From: Chiridota heheva
Lineage: Eukaryota; Echinodermata; Holothuroidea; Apodida; Chiridotidae
DNA length: 64,000 nucleotides
Assembly (NCBI GenBank): GCA_020152595.1
Contig: JAIGNY010002242.1
Location: 386,501-450,500, forward strand
Direction of reading: 5' to 3'
The position numbers were made by a program, and so were the translations under genes. The stretch's first letter is position 1; the number at the start of each line of letters is the position of its first letter. Below are positions 23,836 to 36,124 of the stretch, piece after piece. Under the pieces are notes generated by a model, which saw nothing but the letters and a program-made list of their open reading frames with translations, was not told where the DNA came from and did no database searches.

Positions 23836-26145
23836 GTAAACACCATCATGGTTCGCATGCACATGCAAATTGACACCCATATCATATGACCTAGCCAATT
23901 ATAAAAATGGCATCTCACACTAAGCCCAACATGGCATACCATGTCCCATATGGCATACCATTACCACATGGCATAACATGTCCCAACATGGCATACCATG
24001 TTCCATATGGCATACCATTACCACATGGCATAACATGTCCCACATGGCATACCATGTCCCACATGGCATACCATGTCCCACATGGCATACCATGTCCCAC
24101 ATGGCATACCATGTCCCACATGGCATACCATGTCCCACATGGCATACCATGTCCCACATGGCATACCATGTCCCACATGGCATACCATGTCCCACATGGC
24201 ATATCATGTCCCACATGGCATACCATGTCCCACATGGCATACCATGTCCCACATGGCATACCATGTCCCACATGGCATACAATTTCCCACATGGCATACC
24301 ATGTAGCACATGGCATCCCACCCCATGACCCCCACATGACATCCCTTTCCATCCCTTATCCCTGCATGGCATTCCACCATATCTCCCACATCGCATCCCA
24401 CCCCATGAGTCACATGACATCCCATCCCATCCCTTGTCCCATGTGGCATTCCACCATATGTCCCACATGGCATCCCATTGTATGACCCACATTGCATCCC
24501 ATCCTATGTCCCACATGGATCCCATCCCATGTCCCATATGACATCCCACCCCATGTCCCACATGATATCCCATCCCATGCCTTGTCCCACATGGCATTCC
24601 ACCATATCTCCCATATGGCATTCCACCATATGTCCCACATGGCATCCCACACTATGACCCACATGGATCCCATCCTATATGTATGTGACACATTAATCCA
24701 ACCATATGTACCACATGACATCCTCCCTATGTCACACATGGCATCGCACTCTGTGTCCCACATGGCTTCCCTCCCTGTGTCCCACATGGCATCTCTCTTT
24801 GTGTCCCCCATGGCATCCACCTCATCAGTGGCTTCCCATCTGTTGTCTCACGTGGCATCCCACCTTATTTCTCACATTGAATCCCACCATATGTTTCCCA
24901 TGGTATACCTCCTAATGTCCCAATGACATCCTACTTTATGTCCCACATGGCATCACAGTCTTATGTCCCCATGGCCTCCCAACCTATGTCACATTGTGTT
25001 ACTCGTGGCATCCAAACCATGTCCCACATGGCATCCCACCCTGTTCCATATGGCATCCCAACCCATGTCCCACATGGCATCCCACCCATGTCCCACTTGG
25101 CATTCCACCCCGTGCCCCACATGGCATCCCACTCCATGCCCCACATGGCATCCCACCCCATGTCCCACATGGCATCCCACCCCATGTCCCACATGGCATC
25201 CCACCCCACATCACACATGGCATCCCACCCCATGTCCCACATGGCATCCTACCATATGTTACACAAGGTATCCCTCCCAATGTCATCCTATTTTATGTGA
25301 CCACATCATATCCCATGTCCCCATGGCCTCCTACCCTATGTCCCACATAGCCTCCTACTCTATGTCACACATTGCATCCTACCTTATGTCACACATGGCA
25401 TCCAAACCTATGTTACACTCTGTGTTACTCATGGCATCCCACCATGTCCCACATGGCATTCTACCCTGTTCAACATGGCATCCCACCCCATGTCCCACAT
25501 GGCATCCCACCCCATGTCCCACATGACATCCAATAAGCTCCATAAGAAGTCTCATCCTAGAAATCAGTCCCTGATTGAGCATACTATGTATGAAAGTGTC
25601 AGTTCATATAATAACTTATATGCAAATGACTTGTTGAAATGGGGTGGGACCCCATGTGCCACATGACATCCCATATTCCCATGTCCCATATGACATTCCA
25701 TCCCATGGCATTCCACCCTATGTCCTGCATGGCATTTCACCATATATCCTATATGGCATTCCACCCTGTTCCACATGGCATCCCACCCCATGTTCCACAT
25801 GGCATCCCACCCCATGTCCCACACGGCATCCCGCATGGCATCCCCGCCCCATAGGCTTCATAAAAGTCTCATTCTAGCTATCACAGTCCCTGATTGAACA
25901 TACTATGTATGAAAGTGTTAGTTCATATAATATACAAATAATATGCAAATGAATTGTTGAATAAGAAAAAAAGGTAAAGTCAAATAATCATGCCTGATAT
26001 AGCCCTTGGTGTATACCACATGGTATATATTATATCATATGTCCCTCGTGGCCCCCATCCATGTTCCACATGGCATCACTCCTTATGTCCATATGCAATC
26101 ACATCTTGTCACACTCCCTGACTAAGCATACTAAGTAAAACAGTC
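23836..26145. repeat. Composite 19-bp satellite, unit 2 (with homogeneous core)
   Basis: The same left flank (gttcgcatgcacatgcaaat ... ccaattataaaaatggcatc) is followed by the array. Between about 24020 and 24300 some 15 units are almost identical (atgtcccacatggcatacc), then the array degenerates. Two internal segments of non-satellite sequence, 'catactatgtatgaaagtgt' and 'agttcatataat', appear at about 25580 and 25900, and a tail matching unit 1 at 26010-26140. The homogeneous core suggests recent slippage or gene-conversion growth. The 192-codon frame at 23907-24485 is a by-product of the array. Confidence 0.85.
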
Positions 26146-26147
26146 TG

Positions 26148-27065
26148 GTCAGTTCATATACTGTAGCAACTTTATGCAAATGTGCACAATAATAAAGGCG
26201 GAGTTTAATAATCATGCCTGATACAACCGTTGGTGGCCAAATATTTTGAAGAATTTGAAAGATTTTAAATCTCCAGTGTTACGAGAGAAACGCTCGAGGA
26301 TCTCTAAAGAATATTGGAAAATTATATCATTTTACAGTTATCTTCTGAGGAAATTTAAAATGTTTTGTAGACTTTTTAAGGAAACTAGTCTTCAATCTGT
26401 CTTAAGTGTCTCTGAAAAACTAACATTTTGTAAGGAAATTCTAACCTTCCATAAGGATATCTGAAGAAACTTAAATTTTAACATTTTAAGAGGAATTCTC
26501 AAAAAACTAACATTTCTGAGGAAATCTCAGGAAAAACTGTGGATGGCTGGATGGAAGAAATCACCATTCCATAGAATCACATTATGCTTCGCATGCTCAC
26601 CAAAAAGTCTTGTCAGTTCATATACTGTAGCAACTTTATGCAAATGAACACAATAATAAAGGCAGAGTTTAATAATTATTCCTGATACAGCCATTGATGC
26701 ACAAATATTTTGAAGAAGTTGAAGGGTTTTAGAGCTCCAGTATAATGAGACACTCTTAAGGATTTTTGAAGAATTTTGGGAAATTATATTATCTTACAGT
26801 TGTCTTCGAAGGAAATATAAAATGTTTTGAAGACTTTTTAAGGAAACTATTCTTCGGCCGTCTTAAGAGTCTCTGAAGAAACGTTAACTTTTTCCGGAAA
26901 ACTCAGAAATCTGAAGAAACTTTAACATTTTCTGAGGAATTTTCAAAAAATTTAACATTTCGGAGGAAATCTCAGAAGGAAATCTCAGACAAAACTGTGG
27001 ATGGCCGGATGGAAGATATCACCACTACATAGGTTTGCATTATGCTCTGCATGCTCACCAAAAAA
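26148..27065. repeat. 464-bp tandem duplication
   Basis: The block 'gtcagttcatatactgtagc' (26148) to 'gcatgctcaccaaaaa' recurs starting at 26612, an offset of 464 bp. Inside are decayed subrepeats of 'ctgaagaaacttaaatttta' type and a shared end 'aaactgtggatgg-yggatgg'. Its start also matches the non-satellite spacers in the preceding 19-bp satellite unit, so it belongs to the same composite repeat. Confidence 0.8.
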
Positions 27066-27989
27066 CACAAAGTGAGGGAATATGTGCAGTCATGCATTGA
27101 AAGATACTCATACAGTTTGGCTATGTTAACAGTACCACTGTTATTCATAAAGAGAATAATAGACTGACTAATTAATGAAGCTGTCTAGTCTGCACATTTT
27201 TTGGAACTATGCAGTGTGATTCAAAAAGACAATATTAATGATGATTTATGATTTGCTTCTTATTAGTGATTAATGATTTGCTTCTTAGTGTGTGAGTTTG
27301 AAGAAGGAACAAGCACAATTTTTCATATACACTTTGGCTGTGTCAATAGCAGTGTTCAGAATAGAGAGGGGATAGAGAGATTCTCCTTCTTTTATTGGAA
27401 CTAACCCTCAAATAAATTACAATGACATGTAAACCTGAGCATAGATTAGTTAATTAAACATATTCCCCCTGATATTTCAATTCCTAGCGGTTAACAGTAT
27501 TTTCTATCATTCATAAAGTTATAAGTACCTCAACTAATTAAGCTGTCCAGATAATGTGCATTTCCTGGAACATTCTTATTTTATCAAATAAAAAATATAA
27601 AAAAAACTTAAATCGCAATTCTATGGTGATTAAATGTGGTGCTATAGTGCATACAAATCAATTGAGCAAATGTTTGTGTAAAGTTTGAAGAAAAAACAAT
27701 TACATAAAATAATAGTTTTTTCTGTGAAATCACAAATAATGAAACACTTGACTCCTCTTTCCATACAGGCTGTGGTTTGTAATCATTAAAATATATTTAA
27801 TCATTTGAAAATGAAAGAGAAAAGACTCACATTTAAGAATAGTGTAGTTCTAATTTAAGGGATACATACAGTAGTTTGTAGGACCATTCTAGATACACCT
27901 TCCTTTACACAAAACTGAAAAGATGAAATGACTGGACATTTGAAAATCTGAACAAGGAAAATGAGAACAGGACATGTAGAGGTACTTAC
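27066..27989. other. AT-rich stretch, no gene seen
   Basis: There are local direct repeats of 'atgatttgcttctta' near 27.25 kb. No domain or array is present. It may be intron downstream of the candidate exon at 27990-28037 (minus strand). Confidence 0.4.
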
Positions 27990-28037
27990 GCCCATATTGC
28001 CCTTGAATTGGATAGTTGGTTTCCTGCTGCATAGTGA
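27990..28037 (-). CDS. Candidate 48-nt internal exon (unknown gene)
   Basis: On the minus strand, ttgtcttttgcag precedes the segment and GTAAGTACC follows it: a strong acceptor and a near-consensus donor. In the frame that splits codons at both ends, it reads TMQQETNYPIQGQYG, a composition typical of real protein and unlike its AT-rich surroundings. The segment is an exact multiple of three, so skipping it would keep frame. I do not recognise the gene. It could belong to the same minus-strand gene as the exon at 14.5 kb, with a 13 kb intron full of repeats. Confidence 0.5.
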
Positions 28038-28039
28038 CT

Positions 28040-29270
28040 GCAAAAGACAAACATATACATCAGTGTTAATCGGGCAATAACAAACGAGATGCGGAAGTTG
28101 ATGAATTTGTAGTCATTCAAAATATAAAGGACATGGAGAAAGGGAAATGATAGGGTAGAAATAGCTTAAGAGATGAGGGCCAAAAGTAGGTGGATATTGG
28201 AGGATAGCTTATGGGTTTAAAGGGGCTCTCGATCCAAAAGTGATAGCGTCTTTTTTTTTGTGAATTTATGGGAATTTTGAAATAGCATTGGTCTTATTTT
28301 TAAAGGTACATAGGCAAGTAACAACAACATGAGCTTAAACAATTTACAATGTACGGATACCATACTAACAGTACCATCAACATATGTTAAAAATTGACCA
28401 TTTTACAGCATTTTACAACTTAGATACCTTCAGTAATTAGCATAAATTGTGCAATATTTTGTGACCTCAGAATGGGAGAACTAGAAAACTGCTTATGTTA
28501 ACTTATTGTTTTTTGGTCCTCCCAAATTTTTAAATGGGAGTAGTTGGCTACAGTGAACAGAAAATTGTATATTATCATAACCTTGACCCAGATTTAGCAG
28601 TAGAATGCAATGTGAGAACCTTTGAAACTTGAATATTTGATACTTGAAATTAGGGAAAGAACAAAATATTAAGAATTAAAATAAAGAATTTTAGCTGTAT
28701 TTATGTTCATACTTAATCACTTTTATGTATACTTAAATTGTTTTTACAAACCATTTTAACTTAAAAAACTATGAACTATTGTACATTGAACTATTCTGCT
28801 CATATTGTAATGTTCTTTCATCTGAGAGACAAATCTCTACCTGTTTATAAACCTTAAATATTTGTACAAAATCAAGAAACATTATAATAGGACATGGTCA
28901 ATTCCACAAAAATAGGGACATAAAGCATGAAAATTGAAAATAATTTGATGGAGCAGATTAGTTGCTTTTAATATCTGCTAATATGTTAATTTTCATGATC
29001 AAAGTAAATTTTCAAAATATTTCAAGTATCTATGCAAATTAAAAGCTGCCGTCTATAGGGTACCATGCAATACTAATAGTAATTTTTTGAGGTAATTTTT
29101 TACCAAAGTTTCACCAATATATTTTTCATGGTGTACTAACTCTTTAGATTTTATGTGTTTTAGTAGTTAAGATATGTACTTGCTTTTCCTGGTGCATGCA
29201 TATAATATACATATTTATGCAGTACCAGACTTAATGACTGGAATTTTTTAAGCAATATTTGAAAATTGAC
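28040..29270. other. AT-rich stretch, no gene seen
   Basis: No open frame of note, no array, no inverted-repeat element. A polypyrimidine-rich stretch lies upstream (minus strand) of the 28.0 kb exon, as expected for intron. Confidence 0.4.
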
Positions 29271-29272
29271 AA

Positions 29273-30447
29273 TGTTACACCCGTCCCACTTTTTCAGAAA
29301 AGTTTCTATAATTGTTAATGTATACAGAGATGAAGTATAAAAGATATTTTTCAAATCCTCTTTATTCAGACTGATATCTACATGTATATATCAGTGGTGA
29401 CCAATAAAATCTATTTAATTTGATTTCAAACATATGGGAAAAATAAACATGTAACACCTGTCACAAATTGTGTGACGGGTATTACATACATTGTACAAAA
29501 TGCAATATGTAATACATGGAAAGTGAAGGAGATTGACAAAGTTCAGTACATTCATTTATATTCCTAGCCTTTAAAACCTTATGTTTAGTATTTAAAATGT
29601 TCCTAGATGTGCCAATTATATGGTTTGGGGAACTGCCACTGTAATACCCGTGACATGGTCAAAGAAAAATTGGTATAACTCTCAACATGGATGGTGTATA
29701 CAAAGTATACTTCAAATGCACCGTGTCCATATTAATATATCTATATCAATTTTATTCTGTCAATGAAATTACCAACATTTACAAACCTCTGGTACTAAAC
29801 AAAATGTGTAACATTATGTGACGGGTGTTACGTACTAAGTACAGTGTTAAAGATGTATTGTGCAATACAAAAGAGGTCAATGACATCCTTAATTTTAGGA
29901 ATAATATAAATTTAAAAAACATTATTTATTACAATAGGCATTTATGGCATTTAAAGCCTTTAGGTTTTAGGTACTAAAATCATTGCAAGTGCAGTACAGT
30001 GTAGTATGTTAACATCATAGTATGGTGTGACAACATCTTCCAGAATATGGGGTTCGTTACCATCAGTGATATCATTCCCCCAAAAAAAATATACAAAGTG
30101 ATTCTTTGCATTTTCATACTGTTTTACTTGTATTAAATGCTTACATGTATTTTGTGCAATAGAGATACAAAAAAATCCATCCAAAATAGATTCTGACCGT
30201 TTGAAGGGCAAAAATTAAAACTAAGCAATAGAAATTTCAGACACTGTAACACCCGTCACATATAATGTAACACCCGTCACAACATTTAAGTGCCAAAACT
30301 CTTTAAGATTGTTGAATTCCTTAGCTTTTATAATGTTTTATTAGAATGAAGTTCTATCTTGATGATCAAAAGTTGCTAATTCAGTTTTACATGTATTCAT
30401 CAAATAAGAAAAACCTATGTCTGTTTTCATGTAGCACCCGTCACACA
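29273..30447. repeat. Cluster of gtaacacccgtcaca motifs in both orientations
   Basis: The motif GTAACACCCGTCACA or its complement, allowing one or two changes, is at 29273-29289, 29451-29465, 29473-29487 (reverse), 29641-29656, 29819-29832 (reverse), 30246-30260, 30266-30280 and 30431-30445. The DNA between the motifs is AT-rich and not obviously repetitive, so the GC-rich word stands out. There is no coding sequence in the interval except an 83-codon frame of no distinction. The motif could be a binding site cluster or the remains of a repeat. Confidence 0.7.
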
Positions 30448-30449
30448 TG

Positions 30450-31175
30450 TTTACTCGCCTCAGTCTCATTTGTTGTAAGCATTTGTCTGAATTCTTTCTT
30501 CGGAGTCGAGTAGAAGCTTATTTAGTATAACAAGGGGTGGTACTGCATTAGGATAATAACAGTAACTATTTGAGAGAAGCTAATTCTGAAGTTCAGAAAT
30601 TGTCTCTGAATCATAACGCTCGCCTCACGGAATTGACCATATGAGGAAAGGGGGAGAGATAGAGTGGAAATATGTTAAGAGAGGAGAGAGATCTGGGATG
30701 GAAATCAAAGCAGAGAGTTGAAGTTAATTGACATGTTAATGAAGCAGGTCAATAGTATCATAAAGGTTTTAACAAAACTAACTTAACACATTATCAAACA
30801 AAAAATAGTCCCTTTTTTAATTGAAATGCAAAATCACAAACTAATTTTCTCTAATAAACGCCCCGGGCGTTGCATTTGGAAAACACATTATCAAACAAAA
30901 AGTTTCTTTATTTTTGTCCATTTTTTATTATTAATGGAATAACTCTTTGCAAAATCAGCCTTTTCAAGTCACAAAGTTTGACGTTGTTACATCCTGAAAG
31001 TATGAAAAAACTTTAAACGTTTATTTAATGGATATCTCCTTAACAGAATAAGATTTTTGAATGCTTTCTTCACTATTTTGTTTCTTTTAAAGTCCTTTTT
31101 CATCTAAAATGACATGCTTGACCCCTGAACAAATCCTTTAAACCCAACCACACTGCCAAATATCATGTTGCAATG
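30450..31175. other. AT-rich stretch with short direct repeats
   Basis: The 'cacattatcaaacaaaaa' word occurs near 30.79 and 30.89 kb. A segment at about 31040-31145 (ttttgaatgctttcttcact, tttgtttcttttaaagtcct) recurs at about 61565-61670, so it is part of a dispersed repeat. No gene was seen. Confidence 0.45.
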
Positions 31176-31177
31176 TA

Positions 31178-31902
31178 GTGCTGTTGATATGCGATTAATT
31201 TACTAAATATTTAATCCCCAAAATTTGCGAGCGTTTATTGAATAATCGCAACCAAGCTTCACCCAAAAATCGGTAAAAAAGAATTTTTCATGGAACTGAT
31301 CCACTTCCTACACAAACATTTCCACATGCATTTTCAAACCACAAATAGGCCAAAGATCTTACTAAATCCAAATATCATGTCTTAAAATCACCCGTTAGGC
31401 TGATAAAACTACCTGAAAATAAAGATCCTTGGTTTAGTTGACATTCAAAAAGGTGTAGAAAATAAGATATCCACAAGAAATGTTGAAAATATCTGGCAGT
31501 CTGAACTTCCCCCTGGTTTTTTACAAAAGGATTTATGTACAGACCGTACCCCAGTTCAGCATTCGTTAAGGCCTGTAAAATTTAGTTTTTAGTTCTTAAA
31601 TTTACAGTGCACCAACAATTTTAGTTGAAATTTAGATATAAATGATGGATAATAAAGGAAAAGAAGGAATTTTCCCCCTTGATTTTTAATGCTGTTTTCA
31701 TGCATTTTAAACATAGATAGGTTTGTTTTCAGTATATAGCTCAAACCTTTTAGGTGATTGTATGAATATTTTACGATGTTTTTTAATTGTCACTGTACAC
31801 AAGGACACCCATATAGTATTTTCGTGATTAATCGCTTCAAAGTTTTACTACAAGTTTTTGTAGAGTTGCGAGCGATTGAAAATCGCTTATCATCAACAGC
31901 AC
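31178..31902. mobile_element. TA-flanked non-autonomous transposon T2
   Basis: Left end GTGCTGTTGATATGCGATTAAT and right end (reverse) GTGCTGTTGATGATAAGCGATT are inverted repeats, each bordered by TA (31176-31177 and 31903-31904). Subterminal gcgagcg words occur at both ends. At 725 bp with no protein, it is a MITE-like passenger of a Tc1/mariner-type transposase. Its left flank is the dispersed repeat also found at 61.57 kb. Confidence 0.75.
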
Positions 31903-32583
31903 TATTGCTAGGGTAATTAACCTTCTGTATATTTTGTTTCTTTGAACTGATTCTGCCTCGCGTGTTTTGGTCACATTGATGGAAACTTCAGGGTCATCAC
32001 CCCAGACACACACAGACATAGGTGCTGGTCAGATGAACATTTTCCAAAAAACTGGCGCTTTGTAAAAACCACATTTCTTTTTGCACATGTACAGTATTAC
32101 AGTATGTGGTTCTTGCAATAATGTTCATTCTATCAACTGTTATTATAAAATAATGATAAATCACTAACGATGTTTGCATGGATTTTATAAGTTGGTCATG
32201 GAACTAAAATGTTAATAGATCTACTAAGGTATAATCTTAGAAGCTTATTAAAAAAGCACTTGGCAGCAAAGTGCAGGCATATTATTCTTGAATCTCTATG
32301 ATATTTTAATACACTTTCTTGTACTTGATGGTACTGTTAATCCTTTGTACAAATGCTCAAATCAAGTGTGATTATTGTTTAATGAACATTTAATCAATTT
32401 TTAATCAATATCAAATGAGACAACTTATTTTGAAATTCCCATTAATTAGCAAAAAGACACCCTAAAGTTTTATACCTAGAACTCCTATACAGTAAAACAT
32501 AGTAAAGTATATATACTAACTTATTCATTATTAAAGCATTACAATTTTAGGACAAACTAGAATATCACCACTCTGTAGAACGC

Positions 32584-33113
32584 ATACCTCCGCCCTCATT
32601 GCAATTCCAACATGCCTAGAATAATTGTAGAGTTCATTCGATCCCCATACCCACTATAATCTACCTCATAAATCCTAGGCCCACCAAGATTCATCTCCAA
32701 GTTTTGATCAATAAGGATCATTTGCATTCTGAACACTTCAAGATTATCTTTTGACTGATCTCTTTTAAGGCCATATCATTGTTTTCAGTTTCATTCAAGC
32801 TAAGCATCCATTGTTTGAGTTTCATTCAGTTAGGATTCTCATTACATCATTTTCTATTTATGGCAGAAACCAATTGTTCTTATTACATTTATAGTAGAAG
32901 CCACTTGATTTAATTTTCAATGAGTCCAGAAAATTGATTGTTGGATTCTTTTCATGGCGTGACTTCATTGTTTATCACATTTTGATCGCTTCTTCCTCAA
33001 GCAGTAACAAAACCCCCCACCAAAATTAATCCAAATCCAGTCAAAATGAAAAACAAACAAACAAACACACGGAGGCAAAAACATAACCTCTGTCCAACAT
33101 CGTTGGCGGAGGT
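32584..33113 (-). mobile_element. cctccgcc-type dispersed repeat, copy 3
   Basis: The right end is the hairpin acctctgtccaacatcg then ttggcggaggt (33086-33113) and the left is atacctccgcc (about 32584). The interior shares 'atggcagaaaccaattgtt' and 'agcagtaacaaaac' with the 12.5 kb copy. It encodes no protein. Confidence 0.6.
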
Positions 33114-33757
33114 AATAAATCCAAGAACCGTAGTTAAATAAACCCAAGTAAAACAAAATGGTTTGACCTGTTTTACTCTATCCTCATCCAAAATCAAAAT
33201 TTGTGAAATTTGATTTAAAAAAATCTGGAAGTTAAACTACTTTACATACAATAAGAATAAAATCAATGTGTTTTAAGAGGAAGCCATTGACAGTATGAAT
33301 TCAATTTCAAATTACAAATAATCATTACATGATTCAACCAACTCTTTTCTGGGGGAAATCCCTTTGAGTGTAATCACATACCTATATCGCCACTGATGAA
33401 GCACATTTTTTGCACAGAGGATTGAAATCCATATTTGGGATTGCATATTAGAGAACAAAACGTTCTGCTAATTCAGTCTTCATTTCGTAAATGACGGGCG
33501 AGGTGTGTGAAATATCTAAAAGTAATTTCTGTTTATTTGCCTTACTAGTTGGCCTTGAATACATTAAGAATAATGTTCAAATTTTATGTCTCTATACAAA
33601 ATATATAAATACAAATTTGTATTTCTATTTGTTTTATTGTCTTTTTAACTAGTTTGCATTTTACCAATTTCATCTAGTTTTTGTTTTGCTATTAACCATT
33701 TTACACAAATTGGCATGCAAGTGTTTTTAGTCTGAAAGGTGACTTTAAAGGAGACAA

Positions 33758-34190
33758 AGTCTGATACAATCCTATGATAGAAGATTAAAAAACTTAACCA
33801 ACTACCAAAATCAACAAGTCAAAATATTATTCCTATCTCAAGTTATTTAACCCATGGAGGCTGCTATATGGTGAATTCTGTATTGATATCTTGTACATGA
33901 TGACAATTTCCCCAACAGGGATATAAGGATTATAATGTATTTATTTGTAAATTTTATTCCTTCATTTTTCATATTTTCTTTTATCTTACTCTTTTAATGT
34001 TTTAATTTCTTTTTGTTTCTTTTACCATTCATCATTTAATTTACTTCATCCTCTCTTTTAATTGCATCTACATCATTATCTTTCACTCTACCTATTTACT
34101 GTAAGTACTGTTGTACAGGGCCTCATGTAAGCTTAGCAAAGTGCTAAACTAAGTCATCCCATATAAATGTTGAAATAAATAAATACATTT
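33758..34190 (+). mobile_element. Dispersed repeat and LINE 3' end fragment
   Basis: 33758-33945 (gtctgatacaatcc ... caacagggatataaggatta) recurs inverted at about 35690-35870 and partly at 54935-55010. It is followed by a T-rich segment and gtacagggcctcatgtaagc, then gttgaaataaataaataca. This is the form of CR1/L2-type LINE 3' ends, which finish in short AAAT-like repeats. No RT is attached. The LINE attribution of the tail is an inference from its form. Confidence 0.4.
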
Positions 34191-34199
34191 AATGATATA

Positions 34200-35400
34200 T
34201 TTCCAGCTAAAACCAACTTAAAATTTTATTATTACACCAAATATTAATTCATTTTTTTACAATATATACAGCATGCTCAACTAAAATCAAATGTGGAGTT
34301 TCCATTTACAGACAAGCATGTATATTTTCCTCAATAGAACGGCTTTCCAAAGTGATAATTCTTAGTTCTACTGCAGAAGGTTAATTGAAATAGAAAGTAA
34401 TTAGTTTTTAATGATACTCACTTATACAATAAAAATATCAATTATGTTCATGTACAATGTGCTGAAACTAAAACTGAATTTTGTAATAAAAACACATCAA
34501 CCTTTCAAATTGAGAAAAAAAGATCTTTGTTTTATAAACAAATCATCAAATGATGCAAGTATGAAATGAACAGCGAAATATTGCTGAAATATGGACACAG
34601 GGCTTGTACTGTAGATTCAAAATTTAGTTTAAAATGATTTACAACATAAGACAAATCATATACATAGCATGCAAATTCCCACCAATTTGTTTCTTTTTCT
34701 TTTCTGATCTTTATGTACAAACTTTGTGATTTATGAATGTGTAGATCTCTGTTTTTCTAATTTAATCCTACTATATTTTAATGCTCTAATACAATTTTAA
34801 GACGGGAAGTAGCTTTTTCTGGCATGTACAGTTTTGAGGTATCACCCACATTCAACACATCTGACATTTTCATAATTTATATTCTATAAAGATTTTTGAT
34901 TTGCTTCTTGTTTGCAGTGAAAAGCAGCAACATTAATGCTTTGATTTCAAATACAGCTTAAAGGCCAGACATCATTTTAAGCATGGAGAAGAAAAATAAA
35001 ATATAATTAATGTTTTTTATTGATCAAAAAGCCTACAATCACCAAGAAGTCCACGAATTACTGTCGTGGAAGTGGCATCACTAGTATAATTTGTATCGGA
35101 TTATTTGGTGACAGGTGAAGCAATTTTCTTGAGACAAGATTCCCAATTTAACATACATGTACTGTACATGTACAGTGGGCAATAAGATCAAGTTATAACC
35201 TTGGGAGTGAAGTCTTCTGTACTTATTTCTTTTGATACCCTGACGCTTTTATCCATTTCTCCCTCCCCTTTACTGTATATACATCAAATTTCTTATGTGA
35301 CAGTGCAGTGTACTACCTGTATGCCCCATTGCCATTGAATATCGATATCACCTTGTATTAGCAAAAGTCTGATATAATCCTTATTTTGTATGATAGAAAT
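34200..35400. other. AT-rich stretch, no gene seen
   Basis: Only short open frames. A tacatgtactgtacatgtacag palindromic run lies near 35155-35176. No domain or long repeat was seen. Confidence 0.4.
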
Positions 35401-35404
35401 ACAA

Positions 35405-35870
35405 AATAAAACTTTTCTGACCAAGTCTCATACTGTACCTCCCAAAGCAATCTAACATATTATTTTCTTTATCATTAAAAACCTTAATGCTATATTATGC
35501 TACTTCTATGGGAACTGCCATTTTGATTTTAAAACATACAGGAAATGATGTCTTCGGCCTAATTAATCTTAAGTTTTAAAAGAAAAATTGTTTTTTTATT
35601 GTAAGGGTGAAGGACATTTTTGTGTACACATGAAATTATCAAAACATGCTGTTAAAACTTTGTGCCACATCATTTTGCAACAAAGAAATAACATTATAAT
35701 CCTTGTCCTTGTTGGGGAAATTATGTCACCATGCCCAATATTTTAATACAGAATTGAACAAAATGGCAGCCTCCATGTGTCAACTTCAAATATGAATAAC
35801 TTAAGATAGGAATAAGATTTTGACTTGCTGATTTTAATAGTTGGTCTAGATTGTTATCCTTTGTCATACG
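35405..35870 (-). repeat. Dispersed repeat, inverted relative to 33.8 and 60.5 kb copies
   Basis: Minus-strand sequence here matches the plus strand at about 60.48-60.80 kb (ttttgaccaagtctcata, gccacatcattttgcaa, and the T-rich centre) and the 33.76-33.94 kb block. The segment at 35413-35465 is a single copy of the 60-bp unit that is tandemly amplified at 60.76-61.22 kb. Confidence 0.6.
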
Positions 35871-36124
35871 AAATAATGATTGAATTGTATAAGACTTCAT
35901 GTCCCCTTTAACTTGCAACGATTCTAATAAAATGTAACAAGACAAATAACAGGAAGCTCCCACTTCAAACCAAAAGGTGGCTGTAAAGTTGATCGCTGAC
36001 CAGCAATTGTTGATTGATAAAAGGAAAGTGTTTAATTACAATGCACATTAGCAGCCAAAGTACACATCTGTGCAAAAACAACACGTTGAGCACTGAGCTG
36101 GATCTTATGAATACTCTATTCTCT

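Noticed and set aside
23907-24485. 192-codon plus-strand frame and a 241-codon minus-strand frame over 23.9-24.6 kb
   Set aside because: They are produced by the 19-bp satellite: the period gives a 19-residue repeat in all frames and on both strands. No start context or non-repeat domain is present.
29273-30447. CRISPR-like spaced repeats (gtaacacccgtcaca)
   Set aside because: Spacing is irregular, orientation is mixed, and there are no cas genes. The host is a eukaryote.
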